From positions 23,779,319 through 23,843,318 of the forward strand of contig NC_037591.1 of the NCBI RefSeq assembly GCF_003073045.1: a stretch of 64,000 nucleotides of DNA, read 5' to 3'. The position numbers and the translations under genes are program-made. Source of the DNA: Pomacea canaliculata. Its lineage: Eukaryota; Mollusca; Gastropoda; Architaenioglossa; Ampullariidae. Positions 33,561 through 46,559 of the stretch are shown piece by piece (position 1 is the first letter of the stretch; each line of letters starts with the position of its first letter). The notes under the pieces were generated by a model, which was not told the origin of the DNA, did no database searches, and saw only the letters and a program-made list of their open reading frames with translations.

Positions 33561-35800
33561 ACTTACCAAAACTGTTTTATGCAGACCACCAACTTTCCTC
33601 TTTATAAGCACATTACACAAATGCCAATATTTAGAATAATCAGCTGTATAGCATTATCACAATAGGTCTTCTATCTTATTTTTAAATGTTTTATTCATTT
33701 CTTTTACAATGAACAAATGGGAGAGTTTTTTTTTAAATGAAGTACTGCCATCAAAAGCTAGTTGAATGTATATTGTATATGTATAAACTTAAGAAATGAT
33801 GCATAAGCCATTTTTGCTAAATTCCTGACAAAAATGTTTCACCACAATGTTGTGTGTAAACAAGAGTTTCTCTCCCTAAAACAAAGGAAAAGCATGGAAA
33901 TTAGATCTTCAACATACTACCCTTATCAAGATATTTCAAGGAAAGACAATATTATGAACAATTATGTGTCTGTACAATCAAAGGAAGAAAAAAATTCTTA
34001 ACACTACATCACTAAAAGTAAAACAATAATGAAGGATTATAAACACAAAACCAAAAAAAAAAAAAATACAGATGTGCATCACATGAAGCCTTGCACAGAA
34101 CAAACAGATATGCTAAATAAAATAAGCCATACTGGCTGAAAATAGGAATTCTGATATGTACGTTCTGGGGTGTTTGGACTATGTGGAAAGGCCAACAACG
34201 TCGTAAAAGAAGCATGTAATATTATTGCGTACTTCTGTACCATTTTCACTTTCAAATGATAAGAGGTCAAAAAAAAAGAAATGAGCTATAAAATACACAT
34301 CAACAGAACAGCGTAAATATCAACTGCTAAAAGCATTTCAATAATATGAGTGTGCAATGTCCCTGCAGTTGTTGAACAGATAAAGACAAACATAATATTG
34401 CAAAAACTTACCAAAAGGGTATGGGATAACATGTTTTATAAGAACAAAGAAAACAGGATCGAATGGTACTCCAAAATTGTATGGCAGTTATCCAGCACCT
34501 GAACGCAAGTTCATTTTGGTGTTGCTGAAGTTTTACGTGTGAACTGGAAACATTAGCAAACCTTTAAAATGATCAAAAACCACAAATTTCCAATCATGGC
34601 GGCCACTGGAGGTTTTGGCTCCTAAAAGATATATGTAAGGATAATTTAATATTAGCTTTATGTCACCAATTTGTAAATTAGCATACTGACTCTAACCATA
34701 AAATTGCATTCGCAAAGCAAATCAAAAGCAATTTCTTAATTATTTTATGCTGATAAGTCTTCTGCTCACATGAGCAACATATACAGAGATGTTCAAATAT
34801 ATACCAACACACAACAGCGCTTTTGCATGCGCATACACACGCACATGCAAATACATTCATCCATCATTGTTTTCCTTTATCATCACAGATACGTTTCTTA
34901 AATGTTTTTATATTTCAGTCTTCTTTGGACTGACTACCATTTCAATGGCACATGAATGGCTGTATCCTACCCCAATGGAAGTACATTCTGGTCAACCTTT
35001 CTAGCTCTGAGGTGTAGTAGTATATGCACTTGGCAAGTCACAATGCTGAGAGCACGTTTTAAGATTGGTCTGTTGGTGGTGGTCTCATAGCTGAAATATC
35101 TGCAATCTTAAAAAAAACACCTTGCAACAAGACATAAAAGCAGGCAAGATGCTGCTCTGAACATCTCTCTTATCCAGCAGACGACATTATCAGAACTGTA
35201 CCTTTCTGCAAATTGTATAAAGCGAGATTTCAAACTAAAAGTGTGTCATCAGCAGTGCACGAAGTTTGGCATTTAAATAGCAATTCAGCAGGCAGCAAGT
35301 AGTGTTATTTGCTGGTAGTATTATTTTAGTACAGCAGACCTTTGGTATAAACAAGAAGCATCAGCACAGAATTTTAGCAGCAACCAGTTTTAAGTGTAAT
35401 AGTGCTGTGTGTTAAGATTTCTGTGGAAGCTCTTTCCCACAGAATAGAATCATATAGCAGATAAATGCTACAAAATCAGTTCATTCATAAAACCCTACTA
35501 CTATGCAGAGAGCTGTTCACCCCAAGTGTTCTATCTTGGAGAATACTTTCTATCACATCTAGGAGAGAAAAGACACTACTATCTCATTAATAAAGAGCAG
35601 ATTTTTGATTTGACTTTGAAATCAGATCAATGGACAAATAACAAACAGCATATATCTTTCTACAATGTGTGAAAAACCCTGGTGCAAAATCTTCAAAAGA
35701 CGTTTCAAAAAGAGCCTGCCCTTTAGAGGTCATCACCGGTTACACCAACAAATGGACAACTGCATTCATAAATACAAGCTGTTTGATTTTATAACTTCCA
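33561..35800. other. Intergenic or SDR 3' UTR, nothing recognised
   Basis: Non-coding AT-rich DNA with A-runs (for example 34053-34066). No conserved exon, RNA gene or mobile-element coding remnant identified. Confidence 0.4.
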
Positions 35801-35960
35801 TGCTACACATTCTACAGAGTTCAATTCCTTCAAAATTCTGTCCAATGCTAGCATGATCAATGCTACATATTCTGCAGTGTCCAACTGCTTCAAAATTCTC
35901 CCCAAGGTTATCATAATTAATGCTCAAACAATCACAAGTTCTCAACTACTTCTATACATT
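35801..35960. repeat. 60-bp tandem repeat, about 2.5 copies
   Basis: TGCTACACATTCTACAGAGT at 35801 recurs as TGCTACATATTCTGCAGTGT at 35861, and a weaker third copy starts near 35921 (TGCTCAAACAATCACAAGTT). CTTCAAAATTCT is kept in the first two. Confidence 0.75.
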
Positions 35961-36060
35961 TTTAGTGTTGTACCCTGTTTAAGAAGACATTTTCAACTTG
36001 ATGTTTAGCTTCTAACTATACCTTTTCACAAGTCATTTAAAGAAATACTATGTAGCTTGG

Positions 36061-36385
36061 ATGAGTATGCCTCAAGAACAGATTGCTCCCTTGCAAAGGG
36101 TCCAAAACAATGCTACTAGTTTTATGAAAATCAAGACACAAGCATATCACACACTAGCTCAAAGAACTGCACTAGCTTCCAGTACTAATTCTGTCAGGCT
36201 TTTCTTCACTAATCTTCTATTCTTGCTGTTCAATGAATTATCCATATTCTCCTTGTACGATTGTGTGTGAGGGATTGTATGTACACCATGTGTGAGTGTT
36301 TTGCTTGGTGCACATGCTTGGTTCATGTATTGAACCTTTGGTGGGAACAACACTATATAAAAGTACTTTACTATTATTGTATTTT
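36061..36385 (+). repeat. CR1-like LINE 3' fragment
   Basis: The plus strand encodes EQIAPLQRVQNNATSFM. L-QRVQN-AA is the hallmark of the segment after the reverse-transcriptase domain in CR1/Jockey-group LINEs. The following sequence decays and ends ACACTATATAAAAGTACTTT then ACTATTATTGTATTT, the microsatellite-like 3' tail of that group. Confidence 0.65.
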
Positions 36386-37413
36386 AAATACACCAAAAAT
36401 ACTAAGCTGGCTGCCAAAAGAGCCAGAAGAACACGAGTGGCCTTTGTTCCAGGTGTACAGCTAATGAACTGTTTATGCTGACTGACCAATATTTAGGCTG
36501 ACTGTGGCCAACATACAAGTGCTTACTATATCTCCTCTCAAAATACAGTCACAGTGAAAGTAAAAAAATAAAACATCAATGTCAGCGTGTCTTTGGTTTC
36601 ATGAGAATTTGACATGCTCAGATACTTAACAGGGTATCACAAAAATTGCTCAAGCAATTAAAAGCAACATGTTCCATTGGCACATAGACAAAAATAGTTT
36701 GCTTCAATATAAAATGACCAAGAGTATTAAAAGAACTTCTTAAAAGCTAGCAGCAAATGGAAAAAGCATGAGCACTTTGCCCCCCAACTACACAATGTTT
36801 TTGACAGGTCCAGCCCAATGTTTTACTAAGTGGAGATCATGCTTATCCAAAATGTTTAAGAAATTTCAGTGAACTTACAATACATCAGCACTCTTCTATG
36901 AAATATCTAAAACTTTAATCACAGGAAGAGGGGTTGTGAATGCATTCTTCTCTAGCACATGATAAAACATCATCCTGCTCCTTCTCCAAACGATGCCAGA
37001 AACCCAACTTTCAAATGGAATATGTTCTCCGCACCTTCTGATCAGCCATTTCAACTGGGTTCTGGAATTTTGATGTGTATGCCCCATGTGTTGTCCCATT
37101 TGTCAAATTTCTTTATGTGAATATTAAAGACACAACTTGCTCTGCGCAGAAGCAGACAGTAAAAGTCTCATTTCCACATGTAACATTTTTTTTAAATTGT
37201 ACAAGAGAAGTACACATGTATCAAGCTAGAAACAATGAATGACACAAGCCATTTCTTACACCGAATGCAAACCATCTGGTGGCATGATCCTGCAGTGAAG
37301 CAACATGAACAGGGAGAGACGTACACATGATGACAGGCATCAGCTCAACCAGAGCCAGAAAGTTACAACCAAGCACACCTGCATGGGACAGGAAGAGATG
37401 ATAAAGGTGTGTA

Positions 37414-40400
37414 TCAATGATCTTCAAACTCATCAACTCCACCCTCCTCATAATCATCAGCTGGACGATCATAGTATGTGTCACCTTCCAAGAGACATCG
37501 TGGAAACAGCCCCATTTGTATATAGTCATCCAGCACCTAGAAAGAGAAAACATATGCAAATAAATAAAAGGAAGAATGGTACAGGCTGAAATAAAATTGG
37601 AAGATTTCAACTCTGTGAAACTGCCTATTTTTAAACATAAATTATAGCCAATAATTTAGTAGTTTACTTTGATGGGTTCTGTAGTATTCTGCTATCTTTT
37701 TTTTGTACAGTTACCTGTCGCAGTGTTTGTAGCTGAAGTTCAGGATAAGAATAGTGGAATCCAGTCTGTTCTATCTTTGTGCCATCCATATGCAGATGTT
37801 TGTTGTAAAGCAATTCCTGGACAGAATGATACACTGACTGTTAAAAGATAGATAGGGACAGTGTGAATAGAAATGAACAAAACTGCAGATGCTTTGTATG
37901 TGCAAAAGTTGTTGTAAGTCATCACTTTTAGACAGGTTTTCAACTGGAAAAATGTAGTGAAGATAAGAGATTACATGAATTTTTTTTAAACAAACAAAAC
38001 AAAGAGTCACCATAAAGAAAGGATACAGATGGCAGAAAATACATATGCAAGCACATACACACACCAAACCTGTTTATCCTTATCGTTTCCTGCCTTTACT
38101 ATATTAAATTATCAGAATTACAGGAATTATAGATCAGGACAAAAACATTACATTTGTTTGATCTGCAACTGATTAAATATATTGAATCAACATTACAGAT
38201 TTTTCCATGGGATTAAATATTTATTCAGAAATCATTTAGGGAAAACAGCATAAAAGGTCTTGTATATGCAAAGAATAATAAATATGGCTATAGTGTTATG
38301 AAGCTTGCTGCAGCACTATGAGGCTGCCTAATACTTTAGCTATACAGTAATCTAGATGTGAGATAATACCTGGTCAATGAAAGGTGTGAGAGGAGTGTTG
38401 ACTATATTGTCACGCTGACATGCATCAGCCCATGGAGCCATATGCTTATCATTTATGTCCTCCACTACATTTGACATATTCACCTGCAATGATACAAAAC
38501 CATAAATTCAAGGCTGCACAAACATACAATTTATTTTCTTGCTAAAAGAATAACATCAGCCTGGCAAGGCAGTAACTACAAAGCAGACAATAGAACAGGC
38601 CTCTTTCTTTTTTAAAGGGAAACAAAATCTTTTCATGGAACAAAACTGCTGCACTATACAACACAATAAAGAAAGAATGCTATTTGAAACGATTGTCAAT
38701 AAAGAAGGAATCATGTTGTTAATATACAACAGGCAATAAACTGCACTTATAAACAGAATAGATAGCATAGATCAAACAATGGGACGTTAGATATTTATTT
38801 GTGCCAAGAAGAACAAAACATGCATCAGACAATAACACTTACCTTTGCCATTGATGACAGCACAGAGCCCATGAAGTCATACTGGATACTGAACAGCTGT
38901 GACACCAGCTCAGAAATTTTTCCCTGTGCTGAGTAGAACAATCCACAGTGATAAGTGATAAAACGAACATGCTGAATATCTCCTCCACTTACTACTAATA
39001 ATAGTGAATACTTATAATGCAAGCACCATGACCAAGACAGATCGCACTCTCTGCACAGACCAGTAATGATAAATGAAAGATAACAGACAGTGGACATACA
39101 GGCATGCTGAACAACATAAAGATGAAGTACGAGAGTAGAGCGTAAAGCAACAGATGAAGGTATGAAGATATATAGGCCTTGTAAACAGTGTAAAGATGGG
39201 GTTGTTACATGATGGTTAACATGACCAACAGTATTGCAAGGGATAGTATTCTACCCTCAAAAAAACTGTTAGCCATATCACATAATCACACCCAGATGCC
39301 AACATCTATAAGACATTTCAAACTCTGTAAGGAAAAATGACCAGCTAGCAAATTCGCTGCTAGAGGATGAAATCACTAAAATTGTCTGTAAACAGACTGA
39401 TATTTAGTTAGCTCCAAATCATCATCTACTGATGCAACATTGCAGCTAATTACAAATATGTAATGGAGGTGTAAACTGAATGGCTTGCATAAAACTCAAG
39501 TGAAACATTCAAAACCTACTTGTGTCTCCTTTATCCACAAGATTAAACAGCTGACCAGGCTTAGCATGAGTGAAAACATGCCACACTGCTGCGCACACAT
39601 CCTCCACATGCACTGTGTTCATGTGCAAATCCTTGGTCCATAACATCTAAAAAAGTCAATATCAAAGAAGTGACAACAGCAGCATTAAATGCGATGAGAG
39701 CTAAACAGCTATCATTAAATCAGCATTTCTTAGTGACACTAGTTATTATCTGCTGAAAATTGATCATTAGCAAGCACTATACAGCAGCTGACTGGAATCC
39801 TCAGGGGAAGAGAGTTGGGAGACCAAAGCAGACTTGGAAAAGAATAGTAGAAAGCGAGGCAAAGGATGTCAGAACCACATGGGCCCAACTGAAAGGTAGC
39901 TGCCCAAAACCGGGTCCGCTGGTGAAGTGTTGTTGCGGCCCTATGCTCCTCCAGGAGTAACAAGGACTAAACTACACAGCAGCTGTCAACGATCAACAGA
40001 AAATACTCTTCCAAAACAAATGATTACTTAAAGTCAGAAAATATTGACAGCAGTCAGCAAGTACTTTCCAGTGATGGACAATCAACTCTTGTCAGCAGAC
40101 AATTTCTGACATTTGATCACTGATACCAGCAAGTGTTGTAAAGTGATAGTTGATCAAGCACCAGTAAGAATGGAGCCTTTAACAGTGATACCTAGCATCA
40201 ACAAGTATGCTCTGCCACTAAAATCATGTATCAGCAAAGAATGTAAGGATACTGACCTTCATTTTCTCTTTGGTGTATCGATAGATGGCACCTATCAGAA
40301 GCCTTGGTGCTGTAACATAAAATATGAACATAATTGTATCACATTTGCTTCTATCATCTCAGGCTCAATTTACTGCTAAAGTACTTTGTATCACCTGAGA

Positions 40401-43400
40401 TCTCATTTCCTATGCAGTAGCAGCCAATAACTGATTGCAAAGATTTTCAAGATGTTTAAAACCATCACAAACTGATTTCAAAGATTTTCAAGATGCTTAA
40501 AACCAAAAAACCAAGGTGATGTTAGAATTCTGAAAAAAAATTCACACATGCACTCTCTCTCAGTTCCCACACAGAATGACATGAGCATGAATTCTTAGAT
40601 ACAACCATATAGATACTCACTAATGCCTTGTCTATCTCCTGGACCATAAACTATGGCTGGACGTATCACTGCATAATTTAGGCCTGAAATATCCTTCAAC
40701 AATTCCTCTACTGCCAACTTGTGGCGGGCTAAATTTGTCCATGGGTTACACTTGCTGTCTTCCTTTGTTGGCTTCTGTACATAGGCATAACATATTTGCC
40801 ATTACAAACTCTTAAATGCTAATTACAATACTACTTAATAATAATAAATGTAAAATTTGTAAAACGCATACTCGCACTCCTAAGGAACATGCTGTTAGCA
40901 CCTAAGAACAAGAACGAAACACGGACAGCATACGAGGGACAGGAAAACAAATAAATAAAATATGCACTATAAAAGAATAATCAACAGTACTAACAAACAA
41001 TGAAATCAAATACAGAAAACACAAAAAGGAACCAAATAACAAGAATAAGAACTGAGAGTAACATAATATTGCAAAAGAAAGACGAGCAGAGAAGGATGTG
41101 GAAAAAAGACTAGCTTTGTGGGAAAGGGTGTTAGAAGTAATGTTGATGGAAGAGGTGCATTTTCAGTGCACATTTAAAGGATTCAAGAGTGGGTAGGTGG
41201 CAGATACGGAAAGGGACAGAGCTCCATTGTTTTGCTGCACATTAACTAAAAGTCCTATGTCCATATGTTGTTGTTCTGATGACTGGGAGAGTAAGGAGAC
41301 GATCATCAGACAAGGAGCAGATTTGTCTAACTGGGACATTGGGGAAGAGCAGTCCAGAGAAATAATCAGGGCAGGTGCCTGCGAAGAAATTAAAATACAG
41401 CATGGACAGCTTGTACTCGATGCAAGAACGGATGGTAGCCAGTGTAGAAAATGAAGGAGAGGGGTGGCGTGGTCCCGTTAGAGTAAGAGTTTTGGTAGTG
41501 CACATAGACAGAATGTGACAGATGGCGCTGATCTTGTGTAGCTCATACTAGGCAGACTGACAGACAGCTTTAACTTGTTTAGCAAGAGTCATGTCTGCAC
41601 TGACAATCCCAGATTCCTGACGGAGGATACAAAGGTGATGTTGGTTAATGTGATTTGGTGGACAAACAAGTGAAGATGGATTTGTTCTTCTCAAACATAG
41701 GTGGGATTCCGTTTTATCACCATTGAGTTTAAGTTTGTTACCATCCAGTCTTTGACTTCATTAATACAGCCTATCCATTTTAGCTATACAATTCATTCCT
41801 TATTTAGCTATATACAGTATTTATAATGGTAATGCCTTACCAAATATGAGACTAAAATTTCATTTAGAATTTCAAACTTCATTTCAAGAAAGTTTTTTTT
41901 GATATTATTAGAAAATTTCACAAATTCTGAAAATAAAACATTAGATTTCCTCAGAATTTATTTATACTCTTGCATTTTAGTCTCTCTCAAACTTATTTCA
42001 ACTTCCTCTGTTTAAATTTGTATGACAACATAATTAAAAAATAATTTACTTTTCTTCAGCAATTAAGACAGTCAAGCTCTCAAACAGTAAAATTTGCCTT
42101 CAATAACGTTGGAAATTTTATCAATATATTTGTCTAGGAATGATAGAAACACTTTGCACAGGCAAGAGTGCAGCAGGTACCTCCTGTGTCAGGGACTGGC
42201 ACACTCACCATAAAATGAACTGTGAAGTGAAAACTTTGACCATGCAGAAACATTACAAGGTCATGTGGATAAGATATGATTATTTTGAAAATGATGCAGA
42301 TTTTTAACATATGTTCTTGGAGAAGAATATATGACATAAATACAAGAGACAAAGATGAGAACATCCTGAGCAGAAATGGCTACCACACACACATACGCAC
42401 CTTATCTGATGATAGCATCTGACCGCTGGAGAGTTCAACGTACATCTGAACATTGCAGCGAGCAGCAGTCCGAGCACAGTTTTCACTCAGCCGTACAATA
42501 CCCTCATGGTATACCTAAGCATTCAGAGGAAGTAATTTAAAACCCTGCAGGTCACTGGTCACCTTCACGATAAAATAAATTGTAGAAAATAGTAATGCAA
42601 GCATCTTTTTGACACTACAGAAAAATTTCAATGATGTGTTAAGCTCTAGTTTCTGGTCTTTTAAATTTCTCACAGACCACATAAATCATTTTAATATTTC
42701 TCAGTTTATGCAATACTACATTAATGTCATCGTTAATCTAAATGCTGAAATACACCTTTTGGCAGACAATGTTTTAAAGGCTTTTAATATGTTTTGTTTT
42801 TTTTCTCTAGCACCCAATTCAGCAATTGCTAAACATACTGTATCACCACCAGTACTCACTGGTTCACTCTGACCATACTTGGTTTCTGCTGCAAAATTCA
42901 CCACATAGTCAAATGGCTCTCCATCCGTTGAGAAAGCATTTTCTGCTGAAGCTAGAAACAATACAACTTTGTTTCATGACAGAAATTCATGTATATCTTG
43001 CTGCTAGGCACTGACAAGACAAGCATGGAATGTGCACAGAATTCCAAAAATATTGATATTGTAATAACTACTTCTCCATCCAGGATATTTCAGTTTGTCA
43101 GCAACCCTAACCCTTCTTCAATTCTTGCAAGAAGACCAGCCATTATAGCTGATAACTCACCATTTAGGTTATCCCATACGAAAGAACAAAATTAATTTAG
43201 TCTGCTGGGAAAATCTTTCTTGCCAGTTGCAAATTAATATACTGAGAATAGTATCAGATAATGTAATTCCATAAATGGATAGTCAAAGTAGATTCACTAT
43301 GATTAAAAAAGCACAAAATATCAAAAGCAAGGGGGGAAACTGAACCATAAACAAGACAAGCAAGATGCATTTAAGCCTGGGACCTAAGAAACTAAACTAT

Positions 43401-46400
43401 AATCTAAAATATGAAGCTACACAAAAAGGATTGAAAATAAGGATGTCTAATGCAAATCTGATGTTCTGAAACAGGAAGCTATACTAAGCCAAACTTTATA
43501 TTTAGTTTCTTTGCAATTAACAGAAGAAGTACTATACATAAGAGTTCAGACCTAAACACAAATACTTACTTGAGCTAATGAGGTTTGAGTGCTTGAATTC
43601 AACAATGGGACTGGCAAATGCTGCCTGCATGAAGGAATGTTTTATTCTAGTTAACATCCATGTAGTAATAATAGCAAACATAATAGTAAACTAAGCTGAC
43701 ATTGCAACAGATCTCTCCAGTGTTTTAAAAGATTTTTTTTTAGCCAATTATACACTTTTTAACAAGGAACTCATAGCCTAAATAGTTTTTAAAAATGGAT
43801 ATTCTGCAATATTTAATAAATGACTAAAAATAATTAATTTTGACATTGTCTATGTAAATTATATAGTTTGGCTCACTTGCTAATTATATATATATAAAGC
43901 TGATAATCAAGTATAATAATGAAAATATACTAACACTATGAACAGGATTCATCCATGCCATTTGAGGAGGAACTTTGTCAGCAACACGAATCTAGTGACA
44001 AGCAAGTGAAATATATGACTGCAAATATTTCGCCATGATTTTTTTAATTCCCTTGACGCCATATGTGCATGTAAAAGCAACCATATGCATCTATGTTATC
44101 TTACCATCTAGTATATATATATATGCTTTAAACAATGATTATTCCTTTAATTTTATTTAATAATGCATCTTGGGAGAGGGGGGATTGGTGTTTTACACCG
44201 AGCCAGAAACCAAGGCTATATTAAAGCAAAGCAGCCAGCCCTGTAAACAGATGGCACAAGAAGAGAAAGAACAGTATGCCTGAGACAAAATCTGAACCCA
44301 GGACAGCCAATCTTCACTGTATTGGTGACAGGCATGAATAGGTGCACCAACAGACTGCCTAATAAATAATGCATCTTGAAAAATGTAAAATGCTGTTCAG
44401 TTAATAATAAATAAAAGTGCGTGTTTTAATGCATGCACCACACTAGAAAAGCTTTTCAGATGTCTTTTTTTTTTTTTTAGAAAAAGGTCTGTTTATTTTA
44501 CCACAAGTATCATAGGTCTTAAAAGTCTGTTTGTGCCCTTTAATATTTCTTTGAGTCTACGTCCTGGATTTTGGTTTATCTGTCTCATAATCACTAGTCA
44601 TGGTGTAATCAAGATCTTGTCTCAAAAAAGTGTGGTAACTCGATCCCTGCCATATTTCTTGTCCCACTCCTGTGGGTACTAATGTTGACTGCAACAGTAC
44701 AAGGACCACATAGTGCCAACTCTGGATAACTTGCCCTTTACTGCTTCTTGCCACCTTTGTCTCCTTCTTGTAAATAACTGCATTCATTCTTTTTATGATG
44801 TCCCCCTATCAACTATTTGTGCTTAGAAGAAAAAGAGCAATACTCCACTTATCACCTTCATGTGATCAAAGGAACCAAATAAAAAAGGGCTGAGTGAGGC
44901 ATGGTTCTTATTTTCTATACATGGTCATTTCTATGTCATTTTGTTTATGTTTATTGATATTTTAAGGATAGAAAGACGAATCTTAAGTTTATATTTTACC
45001 TTCGAGGCAAGATCTTTGGTGACAAGATAATGGACAAAATTTCTTCCAATGAAACCAGTGCCTGCAATAAAACATGATTTTAAAATGTATCCAAACCATG
45101 AACTGTAACTCTTCTTTTGAATTTTGACTCTTGGGTTTTCTTTCACTAATCAGCTACAGTATATGCCTATGTCCCTGCAAAAACTAAATTCTATAATGCC
45201 ACTAGTTACAGCTTGTCGCATGGAGCTGGTTTAAGAATGTGCACCTGCTGCATAGCCTAATTGTTAGCACATTCAATTTTTTTAGCAGAAGGTCGCCAGT
45301 CCAAGACTCATTCAGACTAGTGAACAAAAAACTCCAGTTTGTTTGCAGTCTGTACACAGCCTGCCTTCTGTAATCGAAAATAATCAGCTGTTGTGTTTTC
45401 CCACAAAATTCCAAGTTTAGAGCAAATACTTGCACTGAGGTGTTGGACAGTGCTGTGTCAAACACATTCCCCCTGTTTTGGGTTTTTTTTTTAAAACTGA
45501 GGTGAATTAGCTTTGTGAATGCATCAGATGGAAAAAAATAGGCTATTCACCAATATGGGGCAGTAGAGGAGCCACAACAAAAACCAGATTTTCTCTTCAA
45601 TCATGCATCCTACAAAGGATTCACAAGTTTTAATTACCTAAATTCACACAAAAAAATAAGAAAGAACAGTTTTACTAATAACTAAATAAGCTGTTGAAAG
45701 TCACATACTAACATGTTATGCAAAATATTAAAATACTGAGGTTTTTTAAAAAAATAGCATGGCTGTTAGGCATCTAAAATGTAAAAATAAATACATGTTC
45801 AAATATGATTTTCTGTATGAAGGTACCAAATGCTTTTCAACTCCATTTCCTCAGATTCACCTCTAATCCTACGCTGTGAAACTAGAAAACTGCACACTGG
45901 CAGCTCAGAATGTGAGACTATTTAGTTGAGTCACACCACAGAAATGGAAACAAAATACAGACATGATATTATGATAATCCTCGTTGAGCCCAGGATACCT
46001 GCTTTTAGAAAATTAGAATATTTCGCACTTCAAACTCTCGTCAAATATCTCTTACTATTAGATGAACCCATCATCAAGATCTTTTCAGCTGTAATTGATA
46101 AACACAACTGCAACTCTATACGAATGAATTATATATAGCGAGAGCGAGGAAACTGAAACTATACGACACGGGCAACGCAAACTCAGTTTTGTTTATGTCA
46201 AAAAAAATAAGTGACACCAAAATGCGACATTGCGAGCATTAAAATTAAAAGCTGCAAGTGATGAGATTACCAATATCCTCAGTATCCATGATCCAACACT
46301 GGTGACAAAGTTGCGGATTATCGATCGGTGTCATCTCAGGGAATCCCGAACAAGCCTAGCTCACCCCGCACCCCCATTTGCGATTTAATGCATTCTAATA

Positions 46401-46559
46401 ATATATTTTCGGGGCCATTTCAAATCTCTTGTACTTCGCTATTAATTTATGGTCACAATACCTTTACACCTGCATATCAACCAATATAAATTTAAGCCAA
46501 GTAGCGTGTAACTCACCACCAAGCACCAGCACACGCGCTTTCCTGATGTCAACCGCCAT
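37414..46559 (-). CDS. NAD(P)-binding epimerase/dehydratase-like SDR protein
   Basis: Thirteen phase-consistent exons give 393 aa: 46559-46517, 45061-45000, 43991-43935, 43624-43570, 42951-42860, 42514-42401, 40774-40621, 40309-40257, 39646-39520, 38928-38843, 38483-38370, 37816-37715, 37536-37414. Residues 10-20 read VLVLGGTGFIG, with the G14-x-x-G17-x-x-G20 dinucleotide loop of extended SDRs. FDYVVNFAAETKYGQSEP (86-103) and YVELSSGQMLSSDK (128-141) follow, then a GLNYAVIRPAIVYGPGDRQG strand and a MNTVHVEDVCAAVWHV segment. The usual YxxxK tyrosine is absent: K160 lies in LARHK, with Leu156 four residues earlier, so ordinary SDR oxidoreduction is doubtful. The acidic tail ends EFEDH. I recognise the family (conserved in invertebrates) but know no defined substrate. 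No signal peptide; probably cytosolic. Confidence 0.9.
39765..39965 (+). repeat. LINE C-terminal fragment in an SDR intron
   Basis: The plus strand encodes ADWNPQGKRVGRPKQTWKR followed by an EAKDVRTTWAQLKG segment. NPQGKR-x-GRPK-TW-R is the very common carboxyl-terminal motif of invertebrate endonuclease/reverse-transcriptase LINE proteins. It lies antisense to the SDR gene, upstream of exon 39646-39520. Confidence 0.8.
40429..40508. repeat. 41-bp tandem duplication
   Basis: AACTGATT-CAAAGATTTTCAAGATG-TTAAAACC occurs twice in a row, starting at 40429 and 40470, with two or three differences. It lies in an SDR intron. Confidence 0.85.
40838..41770 (-). repeat. CR1/Jockey-group LINE, 3' third, in an SDR intron
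   Basis: Reading the minus strand, decayed frames give KDWMVTNLNSM, VRNLGLSVQT, KISAICHILS, then TCPDYFSGLLFPN, RTTTYGHRTFS and ESFKCALKMHLF. This is the order of reverse-transcriptase and post-RT segments in CR1-like LINEs. The copy ends in GTATGCGTTTTACAAATTTT then ATTTATTATTATTAAG, the tail expected of the group. It has many breaks and is in the same orientation as the SDR gene. Its 5' two-thirds are missing. Confidence 0.82.
44165..44352 (-). repeat. tRNA-derived SINE, copy 2
   Basis: The reverse complement carries CTGTCCTGGGTTCAG (B-box-like), then CTGTTTACAGGGCTGGCTGC, ATATAGCCTTGG and GGCTCGGTGTAAAA, aligning end to end with copy 1 at 21505-21697. It lies in the SDR intron between exons 45061-45000 and 43991-43935. 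Confidence 0.78.

Noticed and set aside
45235-45310. Another tRNA-derived SINE head (CTAATTGTTAGCAC ... GGTCGCCAGTCC)
   Set aside because: The resemblance to A and B boxes is weak and no second copy or recognisable body exists in the window.
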